Shown here: positions 36,352 to 45,788 of the stretch, piece by piece
Numbering within the stretch: position 1 is the first letter of the stretch
How the letters are laid out: the number at the start of each line of letters is the position of its first letter
Source of the DNA: Sanyastnella coralliicola
GTDB taxonomy: Bacteria; Bacteroidota; Bacteroidia; Flavobacteriales_D; Sanyastnellaceae
Reading direction: 5' to 3'
NCBI RefSeq assembly: GCF_030845195.1
Contig: NZ_CP132543.1
Location: 124,001 to 188,000, forward strand
Length of the DNA: 64,000 bases
Made by a program: the position numbers and the translations under genes
Notes under the pieces: generated by a model
What the model was told of the DNA's origin: nothing
Database searches by the model: none
The model's input: the letters and a program-made list of their open reading frames with translations, nothing else

Positions 36352-36828
36352 TCAATTCAACTCTTTCTCCACCCACTTATCAAGAAGATTATTAGTGTGG
36401 GCTTGAAGTTTCTTTTTGATTCCAGGTGTCCAGCCGAGGAGCCAGCCGAGAGGGCCCATGGCCTGGCGAGACCATTTCCAGAAGCTGAATTCGTCTTTGT
36501 GGGAGATGATTTTACCATCCTTGAATTCGAAAGTGGCGGTGATCTTGTTGACTACGTCGCGTTTCTTGGGGCCGAATTTATAGTGTGCTTCCCATGATGT
36601 TTGGTAACGGCCATCTTCAAGTTGAATAACTTCTCCGTGCATGATTTGCGCACCGTGGTCTAGGCGTGCCACGAGCATACGCCACATGGCTTTGGCGCGC
36701 TCTCCATACAACTTGCCGAAGGCCGGGTCTTCGAACAACACTTCGTCGTGGTAAAGAGCTACCATCTTCATGCTATCACGTGAAGCGAAAGAGGTGTAGA
36801 AGCGTTCGATGATTTCTTTTTCGCTCAT
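36352..36828 (-). CDS. NTF2/SnoaL-like family protein
   Basis: A 158-residue protein starting IIERFYTSFASRDSMKMVALYHDEVLFEDPAFG, the standard opening helix and first strand of the SnoaL/NTF2-like fold, with a later FKDGKIISHKDEFSFWKW strand pair. The fold serves many small enzymes and binding proteins; the specific role is unknown. The C-terminal 35 residues extend beyond the usual domain. It begins three bases after the large beta-propeller gene ends, so the two are one operon. Confidence 0.75.
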   Translation of the reverse strand: MSEKEIIERFYTSFASRDSMKMVALYHDEVLFEDPAFGKLYGERAKAMWRMLVARLDHGAQIMHGEVIQLEDGRYQTSWEAHYKFGPKKRDVVNKITATFEFKDGKIISHKDEFSFWKWSRQAMGPLGWLLGWTPGIKKKLQAHTNNLLDKWVEKELN

Positions 36829-36831
36829 AGC

Positions 36832-39318
36832 TTACAATTGATAGCAAACTAACAACCCTTCTCCATCTGTTGAAATCAATTCGAGGGAACCATCGGCATC
36901 CAAATCTCTGATGACGAATGGACCAGCTCCATACAAAGGATAGCCGGCAGCAGTGGAGCCGTCGATTTCGAGAAGGTGAATCTCTGCGCTTTCAGGAAGA
37001 ATAGCACCTACTTTCTTTCCATCGGAGAAGCTGTACAAACGCAATTCAGGCAAGACCGCCTCGTCAAAGGTGCGAGAGAAGATCTTCTGCTTCCCACTGG
37101 TGAATGCTTCCACCGTATTTCCTGATACGATCAATAGGTCTTGAAGTCGATCACCGTCGAGATCTGTCAGGTCAAAGGCGTCTGCCGTGTTGATCAAAGC
37201 GGTTTCAGGTGCACTCCCGTTTCCGAAGCTAGCTTCTAGGATAGAACCTTGCTTGTCTTTGATTAGGACGGTACTAGTCTTTATCGATGAGGTCATGCGG
37301 AATGCCGGAACACCATCGAAAGCAGGTAGCTTCAAGCGTGTATCATAGCGTGAACGACCATTACGTTTCAGTAATTCTACTTTACCACCTTCATGCGTGA
37401 CGAAGATGTAGTCTTTGTTGCCCGCTTTAATGTGCTGGGCATACACAACTGCACCTTGCGACTTTTTGTGCTTCCAGCCATTGGTCTCTTTTCCTTCCTC
37501 TTTATAGTTGAGTAGACGCCCATCAGCCATCCCTAATAAGAATCGGTAGTTCTTGTTGTTGTCGTAATCTGCAATGTGCAAAGGAGCCGAAATCGTACCA
37601 TTTGGTCGAACCGGGAATCCATCTACCGTGCGGCCTCTACGGTCAAGGCAATGCAGTCCTTTAGAGGTAGCAAACATGACCTGAACACGTCCGTTCTTAT
37701 AGAGGTCGATCGTATGGAAGTCGCCAATGATTGGTGCTTGACAATCGTACGTCCACATCGTTTTTCCGCGGGCGTCGATGGCGTGAACGCGGTTGTTCTC
37801 ATCTTGCGCCACCATGTAGTATTGGTTGTTCTGATGGTTGCGCACACTGTGAATGGTCAGCGGACGAATTCCTGCAATCTGTGCTTCCCATTCCAACTCA
37901 ATGTCTGAAATCGGTTTTGCTGCGGCGCTAACTTCAATGCGCGTGACGAGGCGATCATCAAGTGAAGGGGCACCACTGTGCAAGTAGTGAGTGGGGTCTT
38001 TCTTCGTATTCGGAAATACAGGAATGATGGTACCTGAAAGCAAATCAGTGGCGGCCTCTTCAATTTGAGCGTAGCGAATAAATCGTTCGTTACGAGAAAG
38101 CGCTTTGGCCACAAGGTGTTCGTCGTCAATGGTTTGGCCGGTGCGAACTTTTGAAGCCAGTTTGAGCAAGGCAGAAGCATCCTCCGCCAAGACCACTTGC
38201 TGATCGGTGACCCAAATCGCACCAAACTGCTGATTGAGATAACCTTGGAAGAGGTGATCAATCAACTCGGTGTTTTCGAGGGTGATCATGGTGCCTCCAG
38301 CCAGTTCTGAACGCTCGGCTCCAGGAAGACCTGAAAGGGCGTTCCGTGCTAGCGAAGCATCAACACAACCCAACAATAAGAAACTGCGATTGCTGCTTTT
38401 GAAGCGTGCAAGACCTCCGCTCCACCAATCTTCAAAACGCTGTTCGGCGCTAGCCCCAGAAGCATTTTCAAGTTCTGCCAGCAAGCTATTGTATGCAGCC
38501 AATTCATCACGCTCTTCAAGATCTTTTCGGTACTCATTGATGAGGTCAAAACCGATGTCGGCGCCCACTGCTTCAAAGGAGGTCAAGTCAACCGGGAGCA
38601 CCTTTTTCCAATCAGCCGGTAGAGGACCGAACTTCAACGAGGCCACCGCATCTTCTACAATTTCTTCGCACAGTAAGAACTGATTGCTGAGTTGGTAGTC
38701 ACGGATGACATAACTTGAACGTTGCGTGCCAAGCAAAGGGATGGCCGTACCTGATAAATGCCTGATTTCGCTTAGGTCACAAGTACCGGAGCGCAAGAAT
38801 TGTTGACGGTAGAATTGATCTTCTTTCGCCTGTGGCGGAACCGCATTCGCCTGATCTGTGATGTAGAAGAAGTCGTTGGCTACGGTTCCAAAGCGCTGAG
38901 AAGGCAAGCTGAAACGTCCTTTTCCTGTGGGATTGCAGCCGAGGTTCTTGACCAACCAACCTTCTTGTTCCTTGCTGTTCCAAGCGCTCGGAAGCGAGAT
39001 GACCATCCAAGTGGTATCTGCGAGCTCCATGATCATTGCTTCACTGGAAGCAAACCAAGAGCTATCATTGGCCACATTGAATTCAGTCAACCAGGATAAA
39101 GCTGGGTGAAGATCCAAATAGGCGGATTGTGCGTTTACCTGCTGCTGGAATGCACCTAGATTGGACACCCTCAGCGCGGCATTCGCACGATCAGGAACGA
39201 CTTCAGTTACGTCTTGAATGCCAAGGCTTTTCGGGCCTGATTCCATGTAGAACCATACCGAAGCAGCTGCTGCAGCAAGCGCAACGAGGGTAAGAATACT
39301 TCGCTTGAAGATCATCAC
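36832..39318 (-). CDS. Large membrane-anchored protein with C-terminal beta-propeller-like region
   Basis: An 828-residue protein of unknown function. An N-terminal hydrophobic anchor (about 6-27) is followed by a region of about 450 residues (starting EVVPDRANAALRVSN) with alternating strands and helices, reminiscent of DUF3352-type periplasmic domains, though I do not claim membership. From about residue 490 there are PQQ/FG-GAP-like blades: NRVHAIDARGKTMWTYD, KGLHCLDRRGRTVDGFPV, DGRLLNYKEEGKETNGW and a final DLDADGSLELISTDGEG. It probably sits in the periplasm, anchored to the inner membrane. It is co-transcribed with the NTF2-like gene downstream. Confidence 0.6.
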   Translation of the reverse strand: MMIFKRSILTLVALAAAAASVWFYMESGPKSLGIQDVTEVVPDRANAALRVSNLGAFQQQVNAQSAYLDLHPALSWLTEFNVANDSSWFASSEAMIMELADTTWMVISLPSAWNSKEQEGWLVKNLGCNPTGKGRFSLPSQRFGTVANDFFYITDQANAVPPQAKEDQFYRQQFLRSGTCDLSEIRHLSGTAIPLLGTQRSSYVIRDYQLSNQFLLCEEIVEDAVASLKFGPLPADWKKVLPVDLTSFEAVGADIGFDLINEYRKDLEERDELAAYNSLLAELENASGASAEQRFEDWWSGGLARFKSSNRSFLLLGCVDASLARNALSGLPGAERSELAGGTMITLENTELIDHLFQGYLNQQFGAIWVTDQQVVLAEDASALLKLASKVRTGQTIDDEHLVAKALSRNERFIRYAQIEEAATDLLSGTIIPVFPNTKKDPTHYLHSGAPSLDDRLVTRIEVSAAAKPISDIELEWEAQIAGIRPLTIHSVRNHQNNQYYMVAQDENNRVHAIDARGKTMWTYDCQAPIIGDFHTIDLYKNGRVQVMFATSKGLHCLDRRGRTVDGFPVRPNGTISAPLHIADYDNNKNYRFLLGMADGRLLNYKEEGKETNGWKHKKSQGAVVYAQHIKAGNKDYIFVTHEGGKVELLKRNGRSRYDTRLKLPAFDGVPAFRMTSSIKTSTVLIKDKQGSILEASFGNGSAPETALINTADAFDLTDLDGDRLQDLLIVSGNTVEAFTSGKQKIFSRTFDEAVLPELRLYSFSDGKKVGAILPESAEIHLLEIDGSTAAGYPLYGAGPFVIRDLDADGSLELISTDGEGLLVCYQL

Positions 39319-39390
39319 AACAAAGAAAGCCTAAGCAGGCGTGCCTTTATCGCAATGTCAAGAGTGAATTGAACAGAGACCTGTGGAAGA

Positions 39391-40533
39391 TCAGTCGCGG
39401 AGCAGATTACGTGAGATCACGATCTTCTGAACCTCGCTCGTACCTTCATAGATCTGAGTGATCTTCGCGTCACGCATCAAGCGCTCAACGTGGTACTCTT
39501 TCACGAATCCATATCCACCGTGGATCTGAACAGCCTCTACCGTTTGCTTCATAGCTACCTCAGAAGCGTACAACTTCGCCATTGAACTTGCTTGGTCGTA
39601 GTTCATCTTGTTGTCTTTCAGCCATGCTGACTTCAGACAAAGAAGACGAGCAGCTTCAATTTGCGTAGCCATGTCTGCCAATTTGAAGGCAATGGCCTGG
39701 TGCTTTGAAATCTCTTTACCGAATGCCTTGCGCTCTTTCGAGTAAGCCAATGCGAGTTCGTAAGCTCCAGAAGCAATTCCGAGTGCCTGAGAAGCGATAC
39801 CGATACGTCCGCCAGAAAGTGTCTTCATCGCGAACTTGAATCCAAAACCATCTTCTCCGATGCGGTTTTCCTTAGGAACCTTCACGTCTTGGAACATCAA
39901 TGTATGCGTGTCAGAACCACGGATTCCGAGTTTGTCTTCCTTCGCACCAACGATGAATCCTTCCATGTCGCGTTCTACGATCAAGGCATTGATTCCCTTG
40001 TGGCCCTTATCAGTATCTGTCTGAGCGATCACGAGGTAAGTAGAAGCTGTACCACCGTTTGTGATCCAGTTCTTTGTACCGTTCAAAAGGTAGTGATCAC
40101 CCATGTCGATAGCCGTTGTACGTTGGCTTGTCGCATCAGATCCTGCTTCCGGCTCAGAAAGACAGAAGGCACCAATCTTTTCTCCTTTCGCAAGAGGCAC
40201 CAAGTACTTTTGCTTCTGCTCTTCAGTTCCGAAAGTTTCAAGTCCCCAACACACCAAGGAGTTGTTTACTGACATACAAACTGAAGTAGAAGCATCTACT
40301 TTAGAAATCTCTTCCATGGCGAGCACGTAAGAGATGGTGTCCATACCTGATCCACCGTATTTAGGGTCAACCATCATACCCATGAAGCCAAGTTCACCTA
40401 GCTGCTTGATGTATTCGGTTGGGAAAGTTTGGGTATTGTCGCGTTCGATTACGCCTGGTTTCAATACATTTTGCGCAAAATCGCGGGCTGCGTCGCGAAC
40501 CGCAATATGCTCTTCGGTCATTTCGAAATTCAT
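39391..40533 (-). CDS. Acyl-CoA dehydrogenase
   Basis: A 380-residue FAD enzyme of fatty-acid or branched-chain acyl-CoA oxidation. Signatures: AFCLSEPEAGSD (about 133-144, FAD/substrate loop), NGTKNWITNGG, RKAFGKEISKHQAIAFKLADM, and the C-terminal QIHGGYGFVKEYHVERLMRDAK, with YEGTSEVQKIVISRNLL. The catalytic Glu expected in the IYEGTSE motif is present, as in short-chain/butyryl-type enzymes. Substrate chain length is a guess; the sequence looks most like short-chain (butyryl-CoA) dehydrogenases. Confidence 0.93.
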   Translation of the reverse strand: MNFEMTEEHIAVRDAARDFAQNVLKPGVIERDNTQTFPTEYIKQLGELGFMGMMVDPKYGGSGMDTISYVLAMEEISKVDASTSVCMSVNNSLVCWGLETFGTEEQKQKYLVPLAKGEKIGAFCLSEPEAGSDATSQRTTAIDMGDHYLLNGTKNWITNGGTASTYLVIAQTDTDKGHKGINALIVERDMEGFIVGAKEDKLGIRGSDTHTLMFQDVKVPKENRIGEDGFGFKFAMKTLSGGRIGIASQALGIASGAYELALAYSKERKAFGKEISKHQAIAFKLADMATQIEAARLLCLKSAWLKDNKMNYDQASSMAKLYASEVAMKQTVEAVQIHGGYGFVKEYHVERLMRDAKITQIYEGTSEVQKIVISRNLLRD

Positions 40534-40580
40534 ACTGATGGATTCTCAGGTTTAGATCTCCTGCTATCTTGCAGGGTGTG

Positions 40581-40611
40581 CAAATTTAATTCTTTCAATG
40601 CCAATTGCCAA
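40581..40611 (-). promoter_or_regulatory. Bacteroidota promoter for the acyl-CoA dehydrogenase
   Basis: On the minus strand TTG (40609-40611), 20 bases and TAAATTTG (40581-40588) match the Bacteroidota consensus. A transcript start near 40574 gives a leader of about 41 bases. The -33 element touches the anmK start codon at 40611, so the divergent genes share almost no free spacer. Confidence 0.55.
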
Positions 40612-41684
40612 TGCAGAAGGAACAAGCCAATAAATATCTGGCTTTAGGTGTCATGTCAGGTACGTCCCTTGACGGATTAGACCTTGCTTTATGCTCATTT
40701 GAACAAAATGAGAAATGGACATTTCAGATCGAAAAAGCGGTAACCATTCCGTATGAATATGAGATGGCTCAGCGTTTACAGAACCCGCACGAGCTTGACG
40801 GACATGGCTTAACGCGACTTCACATAGATCATGGTCGTTTGACGGGTATGGCTATTCGTGATTTTCTCGCTAGCGCGGAATCGGAACCGGACTTCATCGC
40901 GATGCACGGTCATACCATCTTCCATGATCCAGCTCACGGACTCACTTTACAGATTAGTGCGGTGCCCGAAGTAGCTGCTGAAACAGGAATAACCACCATT
41001 GGTGATTTCCGGAGTATGGATTTGGCCCTTGGTGGGCAAGGGGCTCCCTTGGTTCCCATTGGAGATCGCATGCTGTTTGGTGCCTATGACGCATGTCTGA
41101 ATCTCGGAGGTTTTGCGAATGTGAGCCTTGAACGTGATGGAAACCGCATGGCTTGGGATGTTTGTCCGGTCAACTTCTTATTGAACCGACTTGCCAACGA
41201 ACGAGACATGGATTTCGATACCGATGGGAATATCGCTCGATCGGGATCCTTGAACGAAGGCTTGATGACGAATCTTGAACAGATCGTCTATTACCAACTG
41301 CATGCTCCTAAGAGCTTAGGGAGAGAGTGGTTTGAACAAGAAGTGTGGCCGTTATTCCATGAAGGCATTCCCTTGGAGGACAGACTGCATACGGCGGTCC
41401 AACACATGGTGAAACGACTGTCTTCTGATTTGGCAGGTAATGCGGCCGACGTATTGGTTACAGGAGGAGGCGCCTTCAACAAATACTTGATCGAAGAATT
41501 CAGAAAGAAGAGCGGGATCACCGTGGATGTGCCTAGTGATGAAATCGTGGCCTACAAAGAGGCACTGATCTTTGCATTCTTAGGTGTGTTAAGACTTCGA
41601 GGAGAGGTCAATGTACTGTCGAGTGTGACGGGAGCATCCGCAGATCACAGTGCGGGCAGCTTAGTCTTGGGACTACGGCGATGA
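40611..41684 (+). CDS. anmK: Anhydro-N-acetylmuramic acid kinase
   Basis: A 357-residue sugar kinase that hydrolyses and phosphorylates 1,6-anhydroMurNAc during peptidoglycan recycling. The N-terminal phosphate loop MSGTSLDGLDLAL is at about 16-28. MHGHTIFHDP, GDFRSMDLALGGQGAPLVP, NLGGFAN and VTGGGAFNKYL are family motifs. A TTG at 40605 is an alternative start two codons upstream; the ATG is preferred. It contains one copy of the dispersed 13-base word (40868), encoding LASAE. Confidence 0.93.
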   Translation: MQKEQANKYLALGVMSGTSLDGLDLALCSFEQNEKWTFQIEKAVTIPYEYEMAQRLQNPHELDGHGLTRLHIDHGRLTGMAIRDFLASAESEPDFIAMHGHTIFHDPAHGLTLQISAVPEVAAETGITTIGDFRSMDLALGGQGAPLVPIGDRMLFGAYDACLNLGGFANVSLERDGNRMAWDVCPVNFLLNRLANERDMDFDTDGNIARSGSLNEGLMTNLEQIVYYQLHAPKSLGREWFEQEVWPLFHEGIPLEDRLHTAVQHMVKRLSSDLAGNAADVLVTGGGAFNKYLIEEFRKKSGITVDVPSDEIVAYKEALIFAFLGVLRLRGEVNVLSSVTGASADHSAGSLVLGLRR

Positions 41685-41781
41685 GGTACAAATCAACCGT
41701 TCAGAAGTACAGTTGAACTGCTCATTTTTACAAGTTGTCAATATCTCTTGGGTTTCGCGCTGAGCGACTAACCTAAAATCC

Positions 41782-41789
41782 TAAATTTG
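41782..41789 (+). promoter_or_regulatory. -7 promoter box of the glutamate dehydrogenase-like gene
   Basis: TAAATTTG, an exact TAnnTTTG match, lies 18 bases before the ATG at 41808. It overlaps a TTG (41787) that opens the longer frame, which therefore is unlikely to be translated. No clear -33 TTTG is present. Confidence 0.4.
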
Positions 41790-41807
41790 ACGCGATTTCT
41801 GAAGCCC

Positions 41808-43040
41808 ATGAAAGACCTGCTTAAAGCTTACGAAGAGAAACAACCTGAGGTAGTATTCGAATGGAAAGACCCATTTACGGATGCGCAAGGTTGGGTAGTC
41901 ATCAACTCATTAAGAGGCGGTGCTGCCGGAGGCGGAACACGTATGCGTGTTGGACTCGATAAACGCGAAGTTGAATCCTTGGCAAAGACCATGGAGATCA
42001 AGTTTACGGTATCAGGACCTCAAATCGGAGGAGCAAAATCGGGGATCAACTTCGATCCACGTGACCCACGTAAGAAAGATGTTTTGGAGCGCTGGTACCA
42101 AGCGGTGACTCCATTGTTGAAGCACTACTACGGAACAGGTGGAGACCTCAATGTTGACGAGATCCACGAGGTGATTCCAATTACTGAAGATTGCGGTGTT
42201 TGGCACCCACAGGAAGGGGTGTTCAATGGGCACTTCCAACCAAATGAAGCACAGAAAGTGCGTCGCATTGGTCAACTCCGTCAAGGTGTGATCAAGGTGT
42301 TGGAAGATGAGCAGTATTCTCCCGATATTAATAAGAAATACTGTGTTGCTGACATGATCACTGGTTACGGAGTAGCCGAAGCAGTGAATCATTACTACAA
42401 CATCTACGGAGGTGAGGTGGCAGGAAAGCGCGTGGTAGTTCAAGGATGGGGTAACGTGGGTTCAGCCGCGGCATACTACCTAGCTCACCAAGGAGCGAAA
42501 ATCGTTGGAATCATTGACCGTGTTGGCGGAATCATCAATCAAGAAGGGTTGAGTACTGAAGAAGTGACTCAATTGTTCCTGAACAAAGATGGTAACGCAT
42601 TGCGCGCTGACAACATGCTTTCATTCGAAGAAGTGAATGAGAAGGTATGGGACCTCGATGCAGAAGTGTTCTTGCCATGTGCAGCTTCTCGTTTGATCAC
42701 GAAAGACCAGATCGAACGTATGATCAACAGCAAGCTAGAAGTAGTTTCTAGTGGGGCAAATGTTCCGTTTGCTGATCCTGAGATTTTCTACGGCGCTATC
42801 GCGGAATACGCTGACCAGCATGTGGCAGTGATTCCTGATTTCATCGCGAATTGCGGTATGGCACGCGTATTTGCCTACCTCATGTCAACAGACGATGTGA
42901 ACATGAGCGACGAATCGATATTTAATGATACATCAGATACGATCAAGAAAGCGTTGGAAGCTACCTACGCGAAGCGTTCAGATCGTACGCATATTACCGA
43001 GACCGCATTTGAGATCTCGTTGAATAAACTCATGAAATAA
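41808..43040 (+). CDS. Glu/Leu/Phe/Val family amino-acid dehydrogenase
   Basis: A 410-residue NAD(P)-dependent dehydrogenase. The dimerisation/catalytic domain shows GGGTRMRVG and GGAKSGINFDPRDP, the latter with the catalytic lysine; the Rossmann motif is VVQGWGNVGSAAAYYLAHQGAKIVGIID (about 210-238), with ISSGAN-like VSSGANVPF later. It deaminates glutamate or a hydrophobic amino acid reversibly; substrate is not settled by these motifs, though Glu dehydrogenase is the usual annotation. It contains the 13-base word at 42794 (AIAE). nhaD follows after eight bases. Confidence 0.88.
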   Translation: MKDLLKAYEEKQPEVVFEWKDPFTDAQGWVVINSLRGGAAGGGTRMRVGLDKREVESLAKTMEIKFTVSGPQIGGAKSGINFDPRDPRKKDVLERWYQAVTPLLKHYYGTGGDLNVDEIHEVIPITEDCGVWHPQEGVFNGHFQPNEAQKVRRIGQLRQGVIKVLEDEQYSPDINKKYCVADMITGYGVAEAVNHYYNIYGGEVAGKRVVVQGWGNVGSAAAYYLAHQGAKIVGIIDRVGGIINQEGLSTEEVTQLFLNKDGNALRADNMLSFEEVNEKVWDLDAEVFLPCAASRLITKDQIERMINSKLEVVSSGANVPFADPEIFYGAIAEYADQHVAVIPDFIANCGMARVFAYLMSTDDVNMSDESIFNDTSDTIKKALEATYAKRSDRTHITETAFEISLNKLMK

Positions 43041-43048
43041 GACAGGAC

Positions 43049-44536
43049 ATGGAAATTTTGATCCTCGTAATTTTCGTTCTTGGGTACTTAGGGATTGCCC
43101 TAGAACACCCACTTAAAGTTGATAAATCGGCTTTTGCACTGCTCACAGGTACTATCTGTTGGGCAGTTTTTGTTGTTGGTGGACATGGTCACGTACCGGA
43201 TCACCTATCACACGAATACGAAGCCATTGTCACTCCTTCTGAAGAAATCGCAGGGGAAGGTGTCATCCAATTTGAAGGTCACGATGAATCAGTGACAAAA
43301 GAAGAATTGGTAGATGCTTTGAAAGAACCAGCAGGTTTCAAAGAAGGTGTGCAGTACACCACGAGCTCATTCTACGAGTTCCGTTTGTTGCACCACCTTG
43401 AAGAAATTGCGAGTATCCTATTCTTCCTTTTGGGAGCCATGACCATTGTTGAATTGGTAGATGCCCATGAAGGATTTGCCGTCATCACAGATCGAATAAA
43501 GACGACGAACAAGGTCAAACTGTTATGGATTATCGCCCTTCTAACCTTCTTCTTCTCTGCAGCGCTAGATAACTTGACAACCAGTATTGTCATGATATCC
43601 TTGCTGCGGAAGCTGATTGCAGATAAGCCAACGCGTTGGTTCTTTGCTGGTATGGTGATTATCGCCGCGAACGCTGGTGGAGCGTGGTCTCCAATCGGTG
43701 ACGTTACAACCACTATGCTTTGGATTGGAGGTCAGTTGACAACTCCAGTGATCATCTCCAACTTGATCATCCCAAGTTTGGTTTGTTTGATCGTACCGCT
43801 TGTGATCACAAGCTTCACATTAAAAGGTGAAGTGGAACGTCCGATGAAGGCTTCAGGAGCTGAGCACTACGTGAATCCAACATCTGATGGTGAGCGTAAG
43901 TTGGTGTTCTTCCTTGGAGTTGCTGGACTACTCTTTGTGCCAATCTTCAAGACCGTAACGCATCTTCCTCCGTTTATGGGGATGATGCTATCGCTTGGTT
44001 TCCTTTGGTTGGTTACTGAGATTCTGCACCGTAACAAGAACATTGAAGAAAAGAATCACCTTTCGGTAATTGCTGTATTGCGCAAGATTGATGCTTCTTC
44101 AGTGTTATTCTTCCTTGGGATTCTTTTGGCTGTTGCTGCGCTTCAAGAAGTAGGTCACCTCTTGGTCATGGCAGATTGGCTGCGCGTAACACTGGCTGAT
44201 GTCTTCTTCATTGACTTGGCTATCGGTCTTCTTTCGTCGATCGTTGACAACGTGCCTTTGGTGGCGGCGTCAATGGGTATGTACGATGTGATTCCGGCGG
44301 CACAAGCAGCAGGAGATTGGGATCCGAACTTTGTTCAGGACGGTATCTTCTGGCAGTTCCTAGCTTACTGTGCTGGAACCGGAGGTAGTGCCTTGATCAT
44401 TGGTTCAGCTGCAGGTGTAGCGGTAATGGGACTAGAGAAGATTGACTTCATCTGGTACCTCAAGAAGATGTCTCTTCTTGCTGTCGCTGGTTACCTCGCT
44501 GGAGCTGGTGTGTACTACCTCATGTTCATGCTCTAA
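43049..44536 (+). CDS. nhaD: NhaD-type Na+/H+ antiporter
   Basis: A 495-residue ion-transporter-superfamily protein with about 11-13 membrane segments. Characteristic parts are FFSAALDNLTTSIVMISLLRKLI, GGAWSPIGDVTTTMLWIGGQL and SSIVDNVPLVAASMGMY, which match NhaD. An acidic, His-containing loop of about 60 residues (about 47-108, between membrane segments 2 and 3) is longer than I would expect. It likely exports sodium in exchange for protons, which fits a marine bacterium. It begins eight bases after the dehydrogenase gene. Confidence 0.9.
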   Translation: MEILILVIFVLGYLGIALEHPLKVDKSAFALLTGTICWAVFVVGGHGHVPDHLSHEYEAIVTPSEEIAGEGVIQFEGHDESVTKEELVDALKEPAGFKEGVQYTTSSFYEFRLLHHLEEIASILFFLLGAMTIVELVDAHEGFAVITDRIKTTNKVKLLWIIALLTFFFSAALDNLTTSIVMISLLRKLIADKPTRWFFAGMVIIAANAGGAWSPIGDVTTTMLWIGGQLTTPVIISNLIIPSLVCLIVPLVITSFTLKGEVERPMKASGAEHYVNPTSDGERKLVFFLGVAGLLFVPIFKTVTHLPPFMGMMLSLGFLWLVTEILHRNKNIEEKNHLSVIAVLRKIDASSVLFFLGILLAVAALQEVGHLLVMADWLRVTLADVFFIDLAIGLLSSIVDNVPLVAASMGMYDVIPAAQAAGDWDPNFVQDGIFWQFLAYCAGTGGSALIIGSAAGVAVMGLEKIDFIWYLKKMSLLAVAGYLAGAGVYYLMFML

Positions 44537-44676
44537 ATCCAGGTTTCTTTCCTGACTGGTTTCTTCGCTGAGAAGGGTTATCCACGCTGCATTTGTCATT
44601 AAGTGCTGTGCGTTCGCGAATGCTCGCGTCAATAATTCGATAATTTCAGCGTTTATAATTCTAAAGAAACCAACGA

Positions 44677-45387
44677 ATGAACCTGCTTGTGTTGCTTCAA
44701 AATTTGAATGTAGGAGACCAGGCGGCAGACGCCATGGGCGATGCGGCTCCTGAATCTACAGAGATCGAAGTATCTGTATTGGAACTGTTAATGGACGGTG
44801 GATGGTACATCATGATACCATTGGCACTCTTGTCTTTGGCAGCGATCTACATCTTTATTGAGCGTACCCTCGCTATCAATAAGTCTTTGCGTGAAGAGAA
44901 AGACTTCATGAATAAAATCAAAGACTACATCAACGACGGTAAATTGGATAGTGCACGTAACCTATGTGCTACAAGTAATACACCGATTGCTCGTATGTTG
45001 GAGAAAGGTATTGCCCGTATCGGAAAGCCACTTCAGGATATCCGTGTTGCGATTGAAAACGTTGGTAAGCTTGAGATTTACCAATTGGAAAAGAACCTCG
45101 GTACCCTTGCTACCATCGCCGGTGCGGCCCCAATGATTGGGATGCTTGGTACGGTAATTGGGATGGTAAGAGTATTCCTCGATATGGAGATCGCGGGTTC
45201 TGTAGGTATTGAAGACCTTTCTGCCGGTACCAAACAAGCGATGATTACAACCATTGTTGGTTTGATCGTGGGTATCATTGGTTACATGGCCTACAACTAC
45301 CTCGTGAGTAAAGTATCGAAAGTAGTACACAAGATGGAGTCATCGAGCATCGAGTTCATGGACGTTCTTGAGGAACCAGGAAAATAA
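44677..45387 (+). CDS. exbB: MotA/TolQ/ExbB proton channel protein
   Basis: A 236-residue inner-membrane protein with three membrane segments (about 45-66, 145-172 and 186-210) and the family core LGTLATIAGAAPMIGMLGTVIGMV ... TTIVGLIVGIIGYMAYN. Together with ExbD and TonB it turns proton flow into energy for TonB-dependent receptors. It is the first gene of exbB-exbD-tonB-folC, an order conserved in Flavobacteriia. Confidence 0.93.
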   Translation: MNLLVLLQNLNVGDQAADAMGDAAPESTEIEVSVLELLMDGGWYIMIPLALLSLAAIYIFIERTLAINKSLREEKDFMNKIKDYINDGKLDSARNLCATSNTPIARMLEKGIARIGKPLQDIRVAIENVGKLEIYQLEKNLGTLATIAGAAPMIGMLGTVIGMVRVFLDMEIAGSVGIEDLSAGTKQAMITTIVGLIVGIIGYMAYNYLVSKVSKVVHKMESSSIEFMDVLEEPGK

Positions 45388-45392
45388 GCACT

Positions 45393-45788
45393 ATGGATTT
45401 AGGACAAAGAAATAAAGTCTCCCCATCAGCAGGGATGTCGTCAATGACTGACCTCGTCTTCCTGCTACTTATCTTCTTCGTGATCCTCTCAACCTTGGTG
45501 AGTAGCGGAGTGAATGTAGACCTTCCACAGAGCAAAGGAGGTACAGATTCGCATGCGAAAGTGACCCTGTCGATTAAGCCTGACATGTCTTACTACATCA
45601 AAGGAGGACAAGTCAAAAAGGAAGACGTGGAGACCTTGTTGAAGATTGAGATGGAAGGGATGTCAGATAAGGTACTCTACCTGAATGTAGACAAAGAAGT
45701 TCCTACGGGAGCTACCGTTGAAATGATCGGTATGGCCAAAGCCAACGACTGGAAGGTCATGCTCGGTTCTAAACCAAAGAAAGAGTAA
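45393..45788 (+). CDS. exbD: ExbD/TolR family biopolymer transport protein
   Basis: A 131-residue protein with one membrane segment near the N-terminus (about 14-34), containing the key aspartate in SSMTDLVFLLLIFFVIL, and a small periplasmic domain. It starts five bases after exbB, and its stop overlaps the tonB start (TAATG), showing tight coupling. Confidence 0.93.
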   Translation: MDLGQRNKVSPSAGMSSMTDLVFLLLIFFVILSTLVSSGVNVDLPQSKGGTDSHAKVTLSIKPDMSYYIKGGQVKKEDVETLLKIEMEGMSDKVLYLNVDKEVPTGATVEMIGMAKANDWKVMLGSKPKKE

